From Erysipelotrichaceae bacterium (lineage in GTDB: Bacteria; Bacillota_I; Bacilli_A; Erysipelotrichales; Erysipelotrichaceae), in contig JAFRAB010000046.1 in the NCBI GenBank assembly GCA_017405675.1, positions 1-49,846 on the forward strand: a stretch of 49,846 bases of DNA, in the 5' to 3' direction. The notes beneath the pieces are model-generated. The model had not been told where the DNA came from and searched no databases. It saw only the letters and a program-made list of their open reading frames with translations. This document shows positions 23,172 through 31,654 of this stretch, piece by piece. A program made the translations under genes and the position numbers. The first letter of the stretch is position 1, and each line of letters opens with the position of its first letter.

Positions 23172-24568
23172 TGAAGCGCTTTTTCAAAGCAATTACAGAT
23201 TTAAGTTTATTCCAGCAGCTTAGTGTAATCTTTTTTACGTTCGGTTTCACTTTGCTGATTTTTTTCAGTGTCTATCTGCGAAATAACATAAATAACTTCG
23301 TTGACAACCAGGTCATGAACATTCTGACTATTTCTCAGAACAAGGTCATAAGTATCGTTGAAAGCCAGTCATCTGTAGGCAGAGGTGTTGGTGCTGATGC
23401 TCAGGTAATGCACTTCGTTTTCAACAGAGACATGCTGCAGTTTTCCGTATATGAGGGAACCTTTGACAATGAATTCATAGGTGAAGTACAGAAACTGGAT
23501 GCAACGATCGAAGATAAGGAAATCAGAGGCGTGATCGTCATTCAGAATCAGTCTTATTTCTATCTCGGATCACGTATAGATAATAATAGAACGATTGTAT
23601 CATTATTAACGGCAGCTTATGGTCTGCAGATGGAAGGTGCACTTTCTACCAGCGTTTCCAATACGACAGCCGTAGCCATCATGCTGGTGTTTTTGGCAGT
23701 AATGATCTGGACGTTTACCATAATCACCCCGTTTCAGCAGATCCGTGAATACATCAATAAAGCCAGACGCGGTGAAGCAGCCACACTTAAGATAAACCGT
23801 CGTGATGAAATAGGGGAACTGGCCCGAGAACTTGTTTCGCTTCAGGATGAACTTAAGCATCAGGAAGAGACCAAGGAAGAAATGGTTCATAACATTTCAC
23901 ATGACCTTAAAACTCCTATTGCAACCATCAAGTCATATGCTGAAAGCATAAAAGACGGTATCTATCCGTATGATACTCTGGAAAAGAGCGTTGACGTTAT
24001 CATCGACAACGCTAACAGACTGGAACAGAAGGTCTACAGTCTGCTGTTTCTGAACAGACTTGATTACATGATGGAGCAGGAACAGGAAACAGATAAGACC
24101 ACTGATATGAAGGCTACTATTGAAACCGTTCTGCTTTCACTCAAGATGATCAGACCGGATGTCAGCATTGACTGTACTCTGGAAAACAGCATTTTCAGAG
24201 GAGATGAGGAAAGCTGGCGTATCGTGGTTGAGAATCTGATCGACAATGCCTTAAGATATGCCCGGAGCAATATCACCATTACACTTAAGCCTAATGAAAT
24301 GTCCATCAGCAATGACGGACCTCCGATTTCCGAAGAAAGAATGGCCAGACTGTTCAAGCCTTTTGAAAAAGGAACCAAAGGTAAGTTCGGATTGGGCTTA
24401 AGCATCTGCAACAAGGTATGCATTGCCTATGGATATAACATTGATGCTGAGAACCTTGAAAAAGGGGTTGTCTTCAGAATTTCCGACAAGAAAAAACCTA
24501 AAAAGGAAAGTAAGCTGTCCAAACTGATCAATGAAGCTAAATCAATTGAATCAAAGGACAGATTATGA
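23171..24568 (+). CDS. sensor histidine kinase
   Basis: 465 aa. Two membrane segments (about 17-37 and 163-186) flank a ~125-residue extracytoplasmic sensor. A HAMP domain follows, then HisKA with H244 in HNISHDLKTP, and the ATPase domain with VENLIDNALRY (N box), ISNDGPPI (G1) and GKFGLGLSICNKV (G2). It should autophosphorylate and transfer phosphate to the preceding regulator. The sensor region has no motif I recognise. The C-terminal tail is lysine-rich and extends some 40 residues past the ATPase domain. Confidence 0.93.
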   Translation: MKRFFKAITDLSLFQQLSVIFFTFGFTLLIFFSVYLRNNINNFVDNQVMNILTISQNKVISIVESQSSVGRGVGADAQVMHFVFNRDMLQFSVYEGTFDNEFIGEVQKLDATIEDKEIRGVIVIQNQSYFYLGSRIDNNRTIVSLLTAAYGLQMEGALSTSVSNTTAVAIMLVFLAVMIWTFTIITPFQQIREYINKARRGEAATLKINRRDEIGELARELVSLQDELKHQEETKEEMVHNISHDLKTPIATIKSYAESIKDGIYPYDTLEKSVDVIIDNANRLEQKVYSLLFLNRLDYMMEQEQETDKTTDMKATIETVLLSLKMIRPDVSIDCTLENSIFRGDEESWRIVVENLIDNALRYARSNITITLKPNEMSISNDGPPISEERMARLFKPFEKGTKGKFGLGLSICNKVCIAYGYNIDAENLEKGVVFRISDKKKPKKESKLSKLINEAKSIESKDRL

Positions 24569-24625
24569 TAGTTTATAGTTAGAAAATCATTGGAAATATA
24601 ATACGAGTGTAAAGGAGGAGATCTA

Positions 24626-25339
24626 ATGAGTACACCACATAATTCCGCCAATAAGGGCGATATAGCCAAGATCGTTTTAATGCCGGGCGATCCGCTCAGA
24701 GCCAAATTCGTTGCTGAGACTTATCTGGAAGATGTTGTTGAATTCAATCATGTCAGAGGCATGCTGGGCTTTACCGGAACATACAAGGGACACCGTGTAT
24801 CCGTAATGGGTAGCGGCATGGGTATGCCAAGTATCGGTATCTATTCATATGAGCTGTTCAATGAATATGATGTTGATGCCATCATCAGAATCGGATCAAC
24901 AGGATCCATGGTTCCTGAGGTTCATGTCTATGACATTATCCTGGCTAAGTTTGCCTACAGTATGTCAACATACGGCAGAGTACAGAACGGCGATACCAGC
25001 GATTGCAAGTATCCTGATCCTGAACTGAATGAACTGATCCTTAAGTCAGCTGAAAAGTTAGGATATCCTGTTGTTTATGCACCAATCAACTCATCTGACG
25101 TATTCTACTGTTCAGACCTTGATGAAAAGGCTAAAGCCATGGAATATGGCTGTGTAGCTGCTGAAATGGAATCATTTGCCTTATTCCACAATGCCAAGCA
25201 TTTAGGCAAGAAGGCTGCCTGCCTTTTGACAGTATCAGATTCAATGGTTACTCATGAAGCAACAACTGCTGAAGAAAGACAGACATCATTCACCAAGATG
25301 ATGGAAATTGCTCTTGAAACAGCTTTATCATTCAAATAA
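24626..25339 (+). CDS. deoD: purine-nucleoside phosphorylase, hexameric (DeoD type)
   Basis: 237 aa, the standard length. It cleaves purine (deoxy)ribonucleosides with phosphate to base and (deoxy)ribose-1-phosphate for salvage. Phosphate-binding MPGDPLRAK, the subunit-contributed HVRGMLGFTG, RIGSTGS, the nucleoside-binding EMESFAL and the catalytic aspartate in TVSDSMVTHE are present. A -10-like TATAAT lies upstream (near 24597) and AAAGGAGGA is a strong ribosome binding site, so it likely has its own promoter. A strong terminator follows. Confidence 0.95.
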   Translation: MSTPHNSANKGDIAKIVLMPGDPLRAKFVAETYLEDVVEFNHVRGMLGFTGTYKGHRVSVMGSGMGMPSIGIYSYELFNEYDVDAIIRIGSTGSMVPEVHVYDIILAKFAYSMSTYGRVQNGDTSDCKYPDPELNELILKSAEKLGYPVVYAPINSSDVFYCSDLDEKAKAMEYGCVAAEMESFALFHNAKHLGKKAACLLTVSDSMVTHEATTAEERQTSFTKMMEIALETALSFK

Positions 25340-25350
25340 GAATTAATAAG

Positions 25351-25384
25351 AAACCTTCCGGGTAACAGACCTGGAAGGTTTTTT
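25351..25384 (+). terminator. intrinsic terminator after deoD
   Basis: AAACCTTCC/GGAAGGTT with an inner GGT/ACC extension and a six-T tail. Confidence 0.88.
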
Positions 25385-25463
25385 CAGTGTCATGGGACTG
25401 AACCATAAAACATTGAATTGCCTTATTAAATATTGTAAAATATGATGGTTGTGAAGGTATTAT

Positions 25464-26870
25464 ATGGCAAAGAAAAAAAAGGAAAGAGTTCCTGTCAGTA
25501 CAGGAGAAAAGATATTACAGATCATTAACCTTGTAGCGATTGTTGTTGTTCTTGGTATTCTTACTTACAGAGCATACAGTTACAAGGCCTATTTTGACGG
25601 ACTACTTGATGCTCAGGCCCCGGCTGAATCCACACTGGCAACAGCGCTGAAAGAAAAGGCTGAAGGCAATCTGAGCGTATTCAAGGATGAAAACGGAGAT
25701 TATTACTACATTGATGATCCTGACAATAACTATGTTATCTATTCAGGTAAACTGTTCAGAGTTATCAGAGTCCTCAAAAGTGATATTGTCAAGATGGTAG
25801 TTGAAGAAACTGTTGGCATATCAGCACTGAACAGAAGTGAAAGCTTTGATCAGTCAGCCTTAAACAGATGGCTCAATTCAGACAGTGAAAGTCCGGAAAA
25901 CACAGGCGTTTTTGAAAAATCACTCAGAGATCCGCATGCATTCCTGGCAAGCGGAACCTTCTGTATCGACAGGATCGATGACGCCAATCACATTGCCTGT
26001 ACCATTAATTCTCCTGAAGTTGAAATAACGATGCTGACCCTGGAAGACTATCTTTCAACAGGCGGAGCCAAGGGTTTCCTTAACAACGGTCAGGAATACT
26101 GGCTGGCATCCAATACAAATGATTACCAGTACTGGTATGTAAATCATGACGGAAATCTGTCAGTATCTGACTATGATACACAGCTTATCGGAGTAAGACC
26201 GGTTGTATTCATTAACTTCAATGTACTTGTTGAATCAGGTGCCGGTACAAAGAAAGATCCGTTTGTATTAAAAGGTGACATTCTGAATCCAACCAAAGTT
26301 TCAGAATTGTCAGGCGGAAAATACGTTACTTACAGTGATAAACTGTGGCGTGTTATTCAGATAGATGAAAACGGCGCAGCTGAAGTCATCTTACAGGATT
26401 ATGTACGTAACAGTGATGGCCGGGAAGTCAGCGTATCATACGGTACAGCTTCTTCATACAACAGTTCGTCTGGTGCAGGCGGATATCTGAACAGTACTTT
26501 CCTGCAGACTTTAGACAGATATGAAGATTTCCTGGAAGTTCATAAATGGTATTACGGCGGAATTAAACAGGCTGACGGTTTTGATTTCAAAGGTAACTTT
26601 GATTACAGCACTGAATGTTATGTAGGTATACCGAATACCGCAACAATGTACAATGGTGGATTTAACGGCATCTTCCTTTCATCATATGATGCACACAATA
26701 CAGATACTGTTTACGTCTTTGATGAAAACGGAAATCTGTATGCTGACTTTGACTGGAGATCCTATAAGTTAAGACCGACAGTTGCCCTGAAAGGCGAGAT
26801 AGCCATAACCGGTGGAGCCGGTACTGCAGATAATCCTTATACAGTGGATATTGCTGCATCTGGTAATTAG
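25464..26870 (+). CDS. membrane-anchored protein with two DUF6273-like surface domains
   Basis: 468 aa. A lysine-rich cytoplasmic start, one membrane segment (about 17-37) and a long extracytoplasmic part. Two similar domains are visible: the first begins YVIYSGKLFRVIRV (near 95) and ends GVRPVVFINF; the second begins YVTYSDKLWRVIQI (near 290) and ends KLRPTVALKG. Each closes with GAGT-K/A-D-P-type residues. The C-type-lectin-like DUF6273 family shares this layout, and the lipoprotein at 11294 has one copy. Function unknown; binding of a surface ligand is plausible. It is 14 bases from the phosphodiester glycosidase-like gene and should share its transcript. Confidence 0.75.
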   Translation: MAKKKKERVPVSTGEKILQIINLVAIVVVLGILTYRAYSYKAYFDGLLDAQAPAESTLATALKEKAEGNLSVFKDENGDYYYIDDPDNNYVIYSGKLFRVIRVLKSDIVKMVVEETVGISALNRSESFDQSALNRWLNSDSESPENTGVFEKSLRDPHAFLASGTFCIDRIDDANHIACTINSPEVEITMLTLEDYLSTGGAKGFLNNGQEYWLASNTNDYQYWYVNHDGNLSVSDYDTQLIGVRPVVFINFNVLVESGAGTKKDPFVLKGDILNPTKVSELSGGKYVTYSDKLWRVIQIDENGAAEVILQDYVRNSDGREVSVSYGTASSYNSSSGAGGYLNSTFLQTLDRYEDFLEVHKWYYGGIKQADGFDFKGNFDYSTECYVGIPNTATMYNGGFNGIFLSSYDAHNTDTVYVFDENGNLYADFDWRSYKLRPTVALKGEIAITGGAGTADNPYTVDIAASGN

Positions 26871-26884
26871 GAGGTAAGTGAGTA

Positions 26885-27970
26885 ATGTCAGAAAACAATA
26901 TGGTAAACACTTCTGAAAACACAGCTGTAAATGAAACACTTCCTTCCGAAGAAAAAAAGGAATTTAATAAGAAGCCCAGAAGAAAAGTAAGCCTGCTGAC
27001 GAAGCTTTTACTGGTAATCGATATAATTGCTCTGGTCTGCTTCTACGTCGTCTACGGGCCTGTAGAATCGATCAGAGAGTGGTATATCATGACAGCTATC
27101 AATACCGGCAAGCATAAATATCTGGCCTACATTTTCTATGACAACAACACTATCGGTGAAGTCATAAACAGAAACAGAGTTATGTATTCCGGAGAAACTA
27201 CCAATCCTGATCTGATCAATATCGTTGATAATCCTAATACCGGAGTATACGCCAACGCATATGACAGGGAGATCCTGGAACATGACCCTGATCAGAAATA
27301 TAAAGTCATTACTATTGATGAAGATGGCATGTATGGCTGGCTTACAGTTATTTATCAGCCTAAGAATCTGAGACTGGTTGTAACAAATACGACACAGGGA
27401 GAATACATTACCGAATTTGCTGACAGATTCAATTCCGATGTTGTCATCAACGGCGGCGGATTCTATCTGACAAGCAACTATACCAGATATAACATGGGAA
27501 GTATTATTCTTGATGGACAGGTATTTAAGGATACCGGAGAAGTTGAAAATCAGATCGCAATGGATTATGACGGCAGATTACTGCTGTTGAATGCTGATAT
27601 TAATGAAGTTGCCAAGCATAATGTTAAATGGTCACTGTTCTTCTATCCGTTCTTTATCGTTAACGGTATCAAGACACAGTATGGACCGGGATCTAATCCT
27701 GGTGGCCTTGAACCTCGCACTGCAATCGGACAGAGAGCAGATGGCATCGTTATTCTGATGACGATTGACGGCCGTGGCGGAAACGGTTCACGCGGTGCCA
27801 ACTTCAGACAGATGACGGAGATTTTTGACAGATATTCGTGCATAAATGCGGCTAATCTGGATGGCGGCGGAAGCTCAATGCTGGCCATTAATCATAAGCT
27901 GGTCAATGCACCAATTTCTTACCAGGGTGCTGGTGAAAGATACATTTACAACGCAATAATCTTAGAGTAA
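26885..27970 (+). CDS. membrane-anchored phosphodiester glycosidase (NAGPA domain) protein
   Basis: 361 aa. A ~37-residue acidic/basic cytoplasmic start, one membrane segment (38-58) and an extracytoplasmic domain. The catalytic-domain motifs are VVINGGGFYL, PRTAIGQRADGIVILMTIDG and INAANLDGGGSSML, characteristic of the NAGPA family, which removes GlcNAc or related sugars linked by phosphodiester bonds (the mammalian uncovering enzyme, and bacterial exopolysaccharide or teichoic-acid-acting relatives). The substrate here is unknown, wall polymer phosphodiesters being a guess. Strong AGGAGGT ribosome binding site. It probably works with the surface protein encoded just upstream. Confidence 0.88.
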   Translation: MSENNMVNTSENTAVNETLPSEEKKEFNKKPRRKVSLLTKLLLVIDIIALVCFYVVYGPVESIREWYIMTAINTGKHKYLAYIFYDNNTIGEVINRNRVMYSGETTNPDLINIVDNPNTGVYANAYDREILEHDPDQKYKVITIDEDGMYGWLTVIYQPKNLRLVVTNTTQGEYITEFADRFNSDVVINGGGFYLTSNYTRYNMGSIILDGQVFKDTGEVENQIAMDYDGRLLLLNADINEVAKHNVKWSLFFYPFFIVNGIKTQYGPGSNPGGLEPRTAIGQRADGIVILMTIDGRGGNGSRGANFRQMTEIFDRYSCINAANLDGGGSSMLAINHKLVNAPISYQGAGERYIYNAIILE

Positions 27971-27981
27971 TTACAGAACAG

Positions 27982-28012
27982 ACTCTTAGCAAAAAACTGT
28001 TAAGAGTTTTTT
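27982..28012 (+). terminator. intrinsic terminator
   Basis: ACTCTTA and TAAGAGT pair around a 12-base loop and are followed by six T. Confidence 0.8.
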
Positions 28013-28058
28013 CTTTGGTGTTATAATAATCTAGTAAACAAAAAAGGGGATATATAAT

Positions 28059-28958
28059 ATGAAGTCTTATATTGGAATCGATTTAGGCGGAACAAATGTC
28101 AGAGTAGCTAAAGTCAGTGCCGATGGTGAAGTACTGGCAGTTGTAAAAGGTCCATCATACAGCCAGGACGGACCTGCTAAGGTAATGGCAAATCTTAAGA
28201 ATCTTATTCGTAAGATTCCTGACTGGCAGGAATGCTCAGGTATCGGTGTCGGTGTTCCGGGACCGGTAGATGCTGTAACCAGAACCATGGTTCTTTCTAC
28301 AAACCTTCCTGGTTTTACAGGTTATCCTATGGCAGCTGAACTGGAAGCTGAATTGGGAATTCCTACATATCTTGACAATGATGCCAATGTTGCCGGTCTG
28401 GCCGAAGCACTTGTTGGCGCCGGAAAGGGACTTAAAACAGTATTCTATACTACCATTTCTACCGGTATCGGCGGTGTTCTGATCGTTGATGGCAAGGCTG
28501 TTTCAGGCAAGCATGGTTTTGGCGGTGAAATTGCCAACATCATAATTGACCGTAACAGAGAGAAGGTAAACTATCTTAATGTCGGTGCCATTGAAAATGA
28601 AGCCAGCGGTACAGCTCTGACCAGAAAAGGCCGTCAGGTCTTTGGTGATAAGATCAAACATGCCGGTAACGTATTTGATCTTGCTAATAAAGGTGATCCT
28701 GATGCCGTTAAGATCATTGATGATATAGCAAAGGACCTCGGTCAGCTTTTCGCTACGATCGCCTGTGTGTGTGACCCGGATATCTTCATTATCGGTGGTG
28801 GCATGATGCAGTCAGCTGAATCACTGATGCCTGGAGTTATAAAGAACTTCAAGGAAATGTCTCACGCAGCTCTGGCAGATACCAAATTCGTTATTGCCGG
28901 ACTTGAAGAACCAGGCGTTGTCGGAGCAGCAATGCTGCCGGTAAGCTACGGAAAATAA
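28059..28958 (+). CDS. ROK-family glucokinase without the zinc motif
   Basis: 299 aa. DLGGTNVRVA (8-17), catalytic aspartate D108 in LDNDANVAG, STGIGGVLI and GFGGEIAN identify a ROK sugar kinase of the glucokinase type, which makes glucose-6-phosphate. The canonical GEIGH histidine is replaced by N160 and the CxCGxxGC cysteines are missing, so no structural zinc is expected, as in the ROK protein at 5548. Own promoter likely (TATAAT at 28022-28027) with AAAAGGGGAT as ribosome binding site. Flanked by terminators, so it is a single-gene unit. Confidence 0.88.
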   Translation: MKSYIGIDLGGTNVRVAKVSADGEVLAVVKGPSYSQDGPAKVMANLKNLIRKIPDWQECSGIGVGVPGPVDAVTRTMVLSTNLPGFTGYPMAAELEAELGIPTYLDNDANVAGLAEALVGAGKGLKTVFYTTISTGIGGVLIVDGKAVSGKHGFGGEIANIIIDRNREKVNYLNVGAIENEASGTALTRKGRQVFGDKIKHAGNVFDLANKGDPDAVKIIDDIAKDLGQLFATIACVCDPDIFIIGGGMMQSAESLMPGVIKNFKEMSHAALADTKFVIAGLEEPGVVGAAMLPVSYGK

Positions 28959-28967
28959 AACAGAAAA

Positions 28968-28985
28968 ACCGCTCAGCTGAGCGGT
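28968..28985. terminator. bidirectional intrinsic terminator
   Basis: ACCGCTCAGCTGAGCGGT is a perfect 18-bp dyad. The minus-strand side has a five-T tail, so it mainly ends the tRNA-Arg transcript; the + side ends glucokinase. Confidence 0.85.
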
Positions 28986-28996
28986 TTAATGTTAAA

Positions 28997-29073
28997 TGGC
29001 GTCCCCGGCAGGACTCGAACCTGTTACCTACTCCTTAGGAGGGAGTCGCTCTATCCTGGTGAGCTACGGGGAC
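28997..29073 (-). tRNA. tRNA-Arg (anticodon CCT)
   Basis: The minus strand reads GTCCCCG...CGGGGAC with a full cloverleaf. The anticodon stem ACTCC/GGAGT encloses loop CTCCTAA, giving CCT. The T arm contains GTTCGAG. Discriminator G and CCA are encoded (28997-29000). A single 77-base gene. Confidence 0.95.
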
Positions 29074-29088
29074 AGCAGATGCTCAACC

Positions 29089-29118
29089 ATTATAACATAA
29101 ATAGAATTTGTATGTTAA
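29089..29118 (-). promoter_or_regulatory. tRNA-Arg promoter overlapping a divergent promoter
   Basis: On the minus strand TTAACA (29118-29113), an 18-base spacer and TATAAT (29094-29089). The same bases form, on the + strand, TGTTAAAAT (29113-29121), an extended -10 for the gene at 29139, so the two promoters overlap. Confidence 0.55.
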
Positions 29119-29138
29119 AATAATTGCGGTGATATATT

Positions 29139-29744
29139 ATGAGAAATGTCTATTTAAATCAGATCGTCGATATAACTGACAGAAACTGTGAATTCATTAA
29201 TGAATTTGACCATGAAATAAGAAAGTATGGGGCTGTAGTATACAATCACGAATACAACTCATATCAGTTCATCAAGCATTTCAGACAGATAGATTTCAAA
29301 AAGGAACTGCTTCCTGATTTCATAAAAATAGAGAATTCAAATCCTGTTCTTAAAGCTCTGACGATTACGATTCATTATGAATTTGACCCTGAAACAGAAG
29401 AAGATGAGGAGAATCTGGATATCTGGTCCGAACTCTCGCAGATCGATCTGCCGGTTTTCGGGTATGAGGATGACGGTGAGATCTATGTAAAGGATGACAT
29501 CAAGATGAACGTAAATGCCAGCAAGCATACTGTCTGGTTCCTCAGTGAGGAAAGCTATGATTACATGATGGATCTTGACCTGCTGCTTTTTGATCCGATC
29601 ATCAAGAATTTCAACATTGCTCAGAAGCTGGTAAGAGAGTTTGGAATACATCCTTTTGAAACCGATTACGATGAAGATGATCTGGATGATTTCGAAGAGC
29701 CTGACGTCAGTTCGGTAACCGTTGATCACAGAGATCTGCAGTGA
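29139..29744 (+). CDS. hypothetical acidic protein, 201 aa
   Basis: I do not recognise this protein. It is strongly acidic, with a run of aspartate and glutamate near the C-terminus (about 175-190) and another near 87-95, and has no signal peptide or membrane segment. Alternating hydrophobic strands (KALTITIHYEF, HTVWFLSEESYDYMM) suggest a folded cytoplasmic protein. The coding frame is well supported: GGTGATA ribosome binding site, no competing frame, and codon use like its neighbours. It stands alone between tRNA-Arg (divergent) and the YegP-like gene. Confidence 0.7.
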   Translation: MRNVYLNQIVDITDRNCEFINEFDHEIRKYGAVVYNHEYNSYQFIKHFRQIDFKKELLPDFIKIENSNPVLKALTITIHYEFDPETEEDEENLDIWSELSQIDLPVFGYEDDGEIYVKDDIKMNVNASKHTVWFLSEESYDYMMDLDLLLFDPIIKNFNIAQKLVREFGIHPFETDYDEDDLDDFEEPDVSSVTVDHRDLQ

Positions 29745-29821
29745 GTAAAAAATAAAGACAAATGAAAAAAAATGTTATAGAATGAAATATAGAATAATTA
29801 ACTTTTACACAGGAGGATAAT

Positions 29822-30196
29822 ATGGGAAAATTTGTGGTAAGAGAAGTTAATACCGGTACTAGATTCAATTTAGTAGCAGGTAACGGCGAAGTTATCGGTG
29901 TCTCTGAAGTTTATGCCAGCAGATCAGGCTTACGCAATGGTATCAAGAGCGTAATCAAGAATTCACGGATAGCTAAAGTTGAAGACCAGACAGTTGAAGG
30001 CTATGAAAAAGTAAAGAACCCTAAATTCGAAATGTATGTTGACAAGGCAGGAGAATACAGATTCAGATTAAAAGCCCGCAACGGTGAAATCATTCTTGCC
30101 AGCGAAGGCTACAGCCAGAAGGCAGGATGCAAGAACGGTATCGAAAGCGTAAGAAAGAACGCAGCCGATGGCGTTGTTGAAAAAGAAAAGAAATAG
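29822..30196 (+). CDS. YegP-like DUF1508 protein, two repeats
   Basis: 124 aa with two copies of the small UPF0339/DUF1508 domain: RFNLVAGNGEVIGVSEVYAS (first) and YRFRLKARNGEIILASEGYS (second), each followed by a GxKxGIxSVxKN helix. These domains are widespread, dimer-like and of unknown role. AGGAGGA ribosome binding site. Codon use is biased, suggesting good expression. It is followed by a terminator and is a single-gene unit. Confidence 0.9.
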   Translation: MGKFVVREVNTGTRFNLVAGNGEVIGVSEVYASRSGLRNGIKSVIKNSRIAKVEDQTVEGYEKVKNPKFEMYVDKAGEYRFRLKARNGEIILASEGYSQKAGCKNGIESVRKNAADGVVEKEKK

Positions 30197-30208
30197 AGTA
30201 TTGAGTTA

Positions 30209-30230
30209 AAACGCCTTATGGCGTTTTTTC
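30209..30230 (+). terminator. intrinsic terminator after the YegP-like gene
   Basis: AAAACGCC and GGCGTTTT with a TTAT loop and further T residues. Confidence 0.9.
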
Positions 30231-30272
30231 TTTTGAAAATAGGATATAATTGGATATTATAGAGGATGAAAT

Positions 30273-30791
30273 ATGATTTTCAGAAAAGCGACAAAACAGG
30301 ATCAGGAAAATCTGCTGGCATTATATGACAGTGTAATTGAGCAGCAGAAATACGATAAATACGGCGCCAGCTGGACCAAGGGTGTATATCCTACTGATGC
30401 TGATATCATTTCGCATCTTGAAAAAGGGGAAATATATGTTGGAGAGGAAAACAAGGTGCTGGCATGTTGCTGTGTTGTTGTGGCCGGGGAAGATGAGATC
30501 TATAAGAATGCAGACTGGAGAACAGCAGTAAATGATGATGAAATTGCCGTATTGCATCTGTTGGCTGTTAATAAGGATTTCAGAAGAAAAGGGCTGGCAA
30601 CGGAGTTTCTGTATCATATTAAAAATGAATTGGAAGGCAAATTCAAAGTCATACATCTGGATGCTCTTATAAGCAATCTGCCGGCCGACCGATTATACAG
30701 GAAATTTGGATTTAAATGCATAGGGCGTTATCCGGTATGGTATGAAGATCTTGGCGATACGGAAGTTTATTTGTACGAGTACACATTATAA
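30273..30791 (+). CDS. GNAT family N-acetyltransferase
   Basis: 172 aa. VLHLLAVNKDFRRKGLATEFL contains the acetyl-CoA loop (RRKGLA, about 107-112) and LDALISNLPADRLYRKFGF is motif B. Substrate unknown. Extended leader with TATAAT at about 30244 and GAGGATGA ribosome binding site. Single gene ended by a bidirectional terminator. Confidence 0.85.
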   Translation: MIFRKATKQDQENLLALYDSVIEQQKYDKYGASWTKGVYPTDADIISHLEKGEIYVGEENKVLACCCVVVAGEDEIYKNADWRTAVNDDEIAVLHLLAVNKDFRRKGLATEFLYHIKNELEGKFKVIHLDALISNLPADRLYRKFGFKCIGRYPVWYEDLGDTEVYLYEYTL

Positions 30792-30793
30792 AA

Positions 30794-30817
30794 ACGGGAC
30801 ACATGGTCCCGTATTTT
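30794..30817. terminator. bidirectional intrinsic terminator
   Basis: ACGGGAC and GTCCCGT around a five-base loop, with T runs on both strands, between the convergent GNAT and AIM24-like genes. Confidence 0.88.
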
Positions 30818-30832
30818 TGTAATCGGACTTGA

Positions 30833-31537
30833 TTAGTCGTCCATCTTGATGGTTGTAGTTGACGGTTTAGGGAGGAATGGGATCAGTCTGCCTGCCAGGT
30901 CTTTAGCAGTCATCGTCTGTAACCAAACTTTACCAGGTCCTGTCAGTGTTGTTAAGAACAGGCCTTCACCGCCGAATAATACGTTCTTGAATCCCTTGAT
31001 AGATTCAATATCATACTGAACACAGTCTTCAAACATTGCAACGTTACCGCTGTCAACCTTGATAGTCTGACCAGGTTTCAGATCGATCTCTCTTATTGAG
31101 CCGTCAAGTTCAACAAATACAACACCATCACCAGTCAGATGCTGCAGGAAGAAACCTTCGCCGCCAAATAAACCAGCCCAGAAAGAATTGGTTGTAGCCA
31201 TATCAACAGTGACTCCCTGAGTAGCACCTAAGAATGCGCCTTTCTGAGCAATATAATGATGTTCATCATCAATAGTCATAGGAAGAATAGTTCCAGGTAA
31301 GCTGGCTGAAAGAGTGATTTCCTGATTGTCAGTATCAGCAATATAGTCTGCGATGAAGATAGAATCACCGGAGAGCATTCTCTTGAAACCGGCCAGAAGT
31401 CCGCCTTTAACATTGGTGTCCATAGTGATCTGATCAGACATCCATGCCAGACCACCAGCCTGTGTATAAATGCTTTCACCGCGATCTAGGAAAACTGTTA
31501 CTGCTGGAAAATCGCCGCCAAAAATTTCGTATTTCAT
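30833..31537 (-). CDS. AIM24/TIGR00266-family protein
   Basis: 234 aa, beta-rich protein with repeated glycine/phenylalanine turns (GGLAWMSD, GGEGFFLQHLTGDG, GGEGLFLTTLTGPG), the signature of the AIM24 family. Bacterial members form trimers; their function is not established. No signal peptide. GAGGAGGT ribosome binding site and TATAAT upstream on the minus strand. It stands alone. Confidence 0.9.
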   Translation of the reverse strand: MKYEIFGGDFPAVTVFLDRGESIYTQAGGLAWMSDQITMDTNVKGGLLAGFKRMLSGDSIFIADYIADTDNQEITLSASLPGTILPMTIDDEHHYIAQKGAFLGATQGVTVDMATTNSFWAGLFGGEGFFLQHLTGDGVVFVELDGSIREIDLKPGQTIKVDSGNVAMFEDCVQYDIESIKGFKNVLFGGEGLFLTTLTGPGKVWLQTMTAKDLAGRLIPFLPKPSTTTIKMDD

Positions 31538-31629
31538 GTAATTAATACCTCCTCATGAATTATATCACAGCACAAATGATAAAGTATAGTACCATGGAGT
31601 AACTCAAAACGTACCGAAAAGTATTTAAA

Positions 31630-31650
31630 AAGGCTGTATTTAACAGCCTT
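31630..31650 (-). terminator. intrinsic terminator after argS
   Basis: On the minus strand AAGGCTGT and ACAGCCTT pair around a five-base loop, followed by five T. Confidence 0.85.
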
Positions 31651-31654
31651 GTGA

